This document shows, piece by piece, positions 6,338-8,163 of a stretch of 8,163 nucleotides of DNA. The position numbers were made by a program, and so were the translations under genes. The DNA is taken from NCBI GenBank assembly GCA_903819605.1, contig CAIJEA010000092.1, positions 1 to 8,163 on the forward strand. The letters run 5' to 3'. Source of the DNA: an uncultured cyanobacterium. Its GTDB lineage: Bacteria; Cyanobacteriota; Cyanobacteriia; Pseudanabaenales; Pseudanabaenaceae. Below the pieces are notes generated by a model, which did no database searches, had not been told where the DNA came from, and saw nothing but the letters and a program-made list of their open reading frames with translations. Every line of letters starts with the position of its first letter. The stretch's first letter is position 1.

Positions 6338-7147
6338 ATGAGAGCCGATCTGGAACGATTACTAATTTCGGAAGCGGAACTGTTGGAATTGACAGGGTTC
6401 AATCGTCAACAAGTTTTACCATCAATGGAGTTAAATCGGAAATATATCAAACGTCAACAACTGATCGCATTGGCAATTACCGCGATCAACTTCATCTCAT
6501 TTACCAGTGTTTTTTTACCGCCATTAAGGATTGCGGGAATTATTCTTTTTATTAGTTTGACATTAGGGGCTTTGAGTTTCGCGATCGAATTTGCCGAAGT
6601 CACAATGTTGTTCCTTTTTGTGGCTTTTGGCTCAGCCCTTTATTCACTTTATATTTTGACGGGAGCACCCTTAGGCGTAATTTTGCTATGCCTCGGATTA
6701 GCAGTTATTAGCGGAATTGTGGCTTTATTGCTTATAAGATTACTTGTTCAACAATGGCAAAAGTCGAAAAATTCTCGTCAAACAAAAGGTGTACCAGCAA
6801 TTATTTTGCGTCTATTTGTAGAAGTTGATAAATGCAATAAGATTATCCACGATATTGATATATTTGATCGGCTACAAGATGCTGGGAACCCAATTAAATT
6901 AGAGTCTAGAGAATCAGCGATCGCCGCTTTGAGAATGACCCGCAATGATATTGTAAGAGCACTCAAAACTGAAAGGATTCTCCGAGAACATCCTGAATTT
7001 CATCCCGATCGCTTCGATATTGATTTAAATGCCTTTGAGTCGATCCATATTAATAATCGGGCTAAAGAGTTTGGACGCATTTTTGATACAACTTTACAAA
7101 TTGCGATCGATGTCCAGAAAGCAATGTCGGAATTACAGGATTTATAG
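6338..7147 (+). CDS. Membrane protein of unknown function, four predicted helices plus helical tail
   Basis: I do not recognise this 269-residue protein. Residues 1-40 are polar and probably helical (MRADLERLLISEAELLELTG). Four hydrophobic segments follow at about 41-60, 63-85, 89-107 and 111-137. The tail (about 138-269) is charged and looks alpha-helical, with segments such as LRLFVEVDKCNKIIHDIDIFDRLQ and a C-terminal amphipathic stretch. By the positive-inside rule (KSKNSR after helix four) the tail is probably cytoplasmic. The frame is open back to a TTG at 6242, but that extension would run through the 6241-6275 hairpin and looks unlike a membrane-protein N-terminus, so the ATG at 6338 is chosen. 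No ribosome site is obvious. The TAG stop overlaps the left edge of the repeat at 7146, so the C-terminus may have been set by that repeat. It could be a sensor or scaffold; nothing supports a specific role. Confidence 0.75.
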   Translation: MRADLERLLISEAELLELTGFNRQQVLPSMELNRKYIKRQQLIALAITAINFISFTSVFLPPLRIAGIILFISLTLGALSFAIEFAEVTMLFLFVAFGSALYSLYILTGAPLGVILLCLGLAVISGIVALLLIRLLVQQWQKSKNSRQTKGVPAIILRLFVEVDKCNKIIHDIDIFDRLQDAGNPIKLESRESAIAALRMTRNDIVRALKTERILREHPEFHPDRFDIDLNAFESIHINNRAKEFGRIFDTTLQIAIDVQKAMSELQDL

Positions 7148-7182
7148 CAATGCAAGTTTTGCCTAAGGACATAAAACCCAAA
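7146..7182 (+). repeat. Leader block of dispersed hairpin repeat, copy B
   Basis: This nearly repeats the block at 1992-2027: AGCAATGCAAGTTTTGC, then CTA, then GGACATAAAACCCAAA. The mini-hairpin of copy A is weakened here because TTGCAT has become TTGCCT. The first two bases of the block are the AG of the upstream gene's TAG stop codon. As in copy A, a large palindrome follows at once. Confidence 0.85.
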
Positions 7183-7219
7183 TAGAGGCGGAGGATCGCG
7201 CCGACTCTATTTGGGTTTT
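7173..7219. terminator. 19-bp hairpin after the membrane-protein gene
   Basis: AAAACCCAAATAGAGGCGG (7173-7191) faces CCGACTCTATTTGGGTTTT (7201-7219). Eighteen of nineteen positions pair, the exception being G7188 against A7204, with a nine-base tip (AGGATCGCG). The right arm ends in TTTT and is followed by GATTTTGTT, so it can act as an intrinsic terminator on the plus strand. It belongs to the same family as 2025-2065 and 5285-5331. Confidence 0.7.
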
Positions 7220-7226
7220 GATTTTG

Positions 7227-7275
7227 TTCTCGCTATCTCTTTAAAGAGAGTGGTGGCGAGAATTGCTGCAATTCT
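7227..7275. repeat. Nested inverted repeats in the 7148-7372 spacer
   Basis: TTCTCGC (7227-7233) pairs with GCGAGAA (7256-7262). Inside it lies the 14-base perfect palindrome TCTCTTTAAAGAGA (7236-7249), joined by a T-G pair, an A-T pair and a four-base GTGG bulge. Overlapping the right end, AGAATTG (7259-7265) pairs with CAATTCT (7269-7275), followed by TTTCTAGTTTTT. The two structures exclude each other in RNA. They could be an eroded repeat, a second terminator or a switch-like leader. I cannot distinguish these. Confidence 0.4.
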
Positions 7276-7317
7276 TTTCTAGTTTTTGGTTTTGTCTTCA
7301 CAATAAATCCATGCAGG

Positions 7318-7355
7318 TTAACCCAAACTCACGTTAGAGTATACAAATATTTGTA
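7318..7355 (+). promoter_or_regulatory. Candidate promoter and palindromic operator of the small gene
   Basis: TACAAATATTTGTA (7342-7355) is a perfect 14-base palindrome ending 17 bases before the ATG at 7373. It overlaps -10-like boxes, TATACA (7340-7345) and TACAAA (7342-7347). TTAACC (7318-7323) is a weak -35 at 16-18 bp. A dyad on the -10 box is a typical repressor arrangement, but AT-rich palindromes also arise by chance. Confidence 0.35.
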
Positions 7356-7372
7356 AACTGATAGTCGTTCCT

Positions 7373-7663
7373 ATGCAAGATAACAAAAAACAAAATGATA
7401 CGTTAGATGAAAGTGAGCTATTTCGATTAGGGGGGAAAACATCTAATTTTGTAATTACACCCGCACAAATTCGATATCACCATATTCAGGTTGAGGATTT
7501 AGATAGGCCTGTAGCGGCGATCGCCTATAACGGGTTCACCTATAGTCTGTTTCGTACCAGTTCTGATTGGAATGAAGTCGAAAAACTAACTAGCCGTCTG
7601 TCTGCGGCTTATGTGATTACAGTTATTTCCAAAGGTTGGGCTATTTGGGTATTTGAATATTAA
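7373..7663 (+). CDS. Small soluble protein of unknown function
   Basis: I do not recognise this 96-residue protein. The first 20 residues are polar and probably disordered (MQDNKKQNDTLDESELFRLG). Residues 25-96 look like a compact alpha/beta domain. It opens with strands (NFVITPAQIRYHHIQV, PVAAIAYNGFTYSLF), followed by a helix (DWNEVEKLTSRLSAAY) and closing strands (VITVISKGWAIWVFEY) rich in aromatic residues. There is no signal peptide, membrane segment or cysteine. A HIP1 octamer at 7517-7524 lies in frame, which suggests a resident rather than a recently acquired gene. The ATG at 7373 has no visible ribosome site. The gene is followed by 50 bases and then the convergent AAA+ gene. The ordered strand-helix-strand pattern and the promoter-like upstream region favour a real gene. 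Confidence 0.65.
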   Translation: MQDNKKQNDTLDESELFRLGGKTSNFVITPAQIRYHHIQVEDLDRPVAAIAYNGFTYSLFRTSSDWNEVEKLTSRLSAAYVITVISKGWAIWVFEY

Positions 7664-7694
7664 GGGGATTGACTAGAAATATGAAATGTTCCAA

Positions 7695-7721
7695 GTAGAG
7701 AAATCTAACAGATTTAACTAC
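7695..7721. terminator. Short hairpin between convergent genes
   Basis: GTAG (7695-7698) and AAATCT (7701-7706) pair with AGATTT (7710-7715) and CTAC (7718-7721), leaving a 2x2 internal loop and an AAC tip. The right arm overlaps the last codons of the AAA+ gene. No T-run follows on either strand, so it is at best a weak bidirectional end. Confidence 0.25.
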
Positions 7722-8163
7722 GTTGTTCAATAATTTCTGCAAAGGCTTGTTCAAAATCTTCATTCATAATCCGTAAATTCTCAATCAAATTAGAGTCATC
7801 GCGTTGATGACGACGAATTGCAAAAATAGCAGCACGATTGCTAAGAAAAGCAAGATCGGCTCCATTCCACTTTTCGGTACATTCTGCCCAAACATCTAAA
7901 TTGAGGTTTTCAGCAAGGGGGCGATCGCGGTTGTGAACAGCCAAAATAGAACTACGGCTATTGCGATCGGGCAAATCCACCATCATGTGTAGTTCAATTC
8001 TGCCCGATCGCAACAATGCAGGATCGATAAAATCACGGCGATTAGTTGCACCAATTACTAATAATCCCTCTGCGGATTGGAGTCCATCGAGTTCTGTTAG
8101 TAACTGCCCGAGGACGCGATCGCTTACACCGCTATCACCTTGATAACTCCCCCTGGCAGGAGC
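7714..8163 (-). CDS. AAA+ ATPase, CDC48/FtsH-like, C-terminal part only
   Basis: The last 149 residues of a AAA ATPase whose beginning lies beyond position 8163. The reading frame enters at the right edge just after where the Walker B acidic residues should be (APARGSYQGDSG). The DRVLGQLLTELDGL segment (15-28 of the fragment) is typical of CDC48/FtsH-type AAA domains. The second region of homology follows: GATN with sensor-1 N41, and DPALLRSGRIE with the arginine-finger positions R52 and R55. The helical lid contains NGADLAFLSNRAAIFAIRRH, the usual sensor-2 GADL site. The protein ends about 25 residues after the lid, so this is the final domain. Such ATPases remodel or unfold proteins with ATP. 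No zinc-protease domain follows, which excludes FtsH itself. Whether one or two AAA domains precede cannot be seen. A TTG at 8014-8016 is internal, not the start. Confidence 0.92.
   Translation of the reverse strand, partial: APARGSYQGDSGVSDRVLGQLLTELDGLQSAEGLLVIGATNRRDFIDPALLRSGRIELHMMVDLPDRNSRSSILAVHNRDRPLAENLNLDVWAECTEKWNGADLAFLSNRAAIFAIRRHQRDDSNLIENLRIMNEDFEQAFAEIIEQRS

Larger units (their letters stand above)
538..8123. repeat. HIP1 octamers (GCGATCGC), 16 dispersed copies
   Basis: The palindrome GCGATCGC starts at 538, 1091, 1439, 1672, 1870, 2696, 3688, 3996, 4163, 4373, 4706, 4766, 6917, 7517, 7921 and 8116. That is about one per 510 bp, against roughly 0.1 expected in a random sequence of this length. 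All copies lie inside coding regions. HIP1 is a known over-represented octamer of many cyanobacterial genomes and is the main basis for the taxonomic call. No exact copy occurs between 4774 and 6916, though near misses such as GCGATCGA are present there. Confidence 0.95.

Noticed and set aside
8014..8016. TTG as the start of a separate 100-residue minus-strand protein
   Set aside because: The frame is open to the window edge, and the upstream 49 residues complete a textbook AAA domain (DRVLGQLLTELDGL, GATN, DPALLRSGR), so the TTG is internal.
7961..8143. Short plus-strand frame opposite the AAA+ gene
   Set aside because: It is antisense to the second region of homology of the ATPase and looks like low-quality translation.
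1..8163. CRISPR array, tRNA or transposase gene
   Set aside because: No regularly spaced direct repeats, no cloverleaf with a T-arm consensus, and no transposase-like frame were seen on either strand; the palindromes lack their own coding sequence.

Overview
The window reads as a chromosomal segment of a cyanobacterium, probably a Pseudanabaena-like filamentous lineage (the genus is inference). Three things point this way. The cyanobacterial octamer HIP1 (GCGATCGC) occurs 16 times in 8.2 kb. Two families are essentially cyanobacterial (DUF3352 and DUF3386), next to a PatA/PixG-type response regulator. Start codons mostly lack good Shine-Dalgarno sites, as is common in this phylum.

Layout from left to right. 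Positions 1-183 hold a 5' region with a good extended -10 promoter. proS (184-1989, +) encodes a complete prolyl-tRNA synthetase with its editing insertion. It converges with a minus-strand response regulator (2073-3311, PATAN/DUF4388-like N-terminus plus REC). A 251-base divergent spacer follows. Then come three plus-strand genes, each apparently with its own hairpin end: a DUF3352 membrane-anchored protein (3563-5281), a DUF3386 protein (5515-6231) and an unrecognised four-helix membrane protein (6338-7147). A small unknown protein (7373-7663, +) follows, then the 3' end of a CDC48/FtsH-type AAA+ ATPase gene (7714-8163, -) that runs off the right edge.

The genes do not form an evident pathway: a translation enzyme, an orphan regulator, envelope or unknown proteins, and an ATPase. 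Spacing, hairpins and separate promoter-like sites suggest mostly single-gene transcription units. I see no defence system, CRISPR array, prophage, transposase or tRNA.

The least ordinary signal lies between the genes. At least five long palindromes of two related types sit directly after stop codons. Two copies share a 36-37-base leader that is almost identical although they lie 5.1 kb apart. Three share a GGCGG-type arm, and three carry the same GCTTCG tip. This looks like a dispersed, non-coding, hairpin-forming repeat family that also serves as transcription ends. A second point is that the DUF3352 protein appears to be built from two homologous halves.
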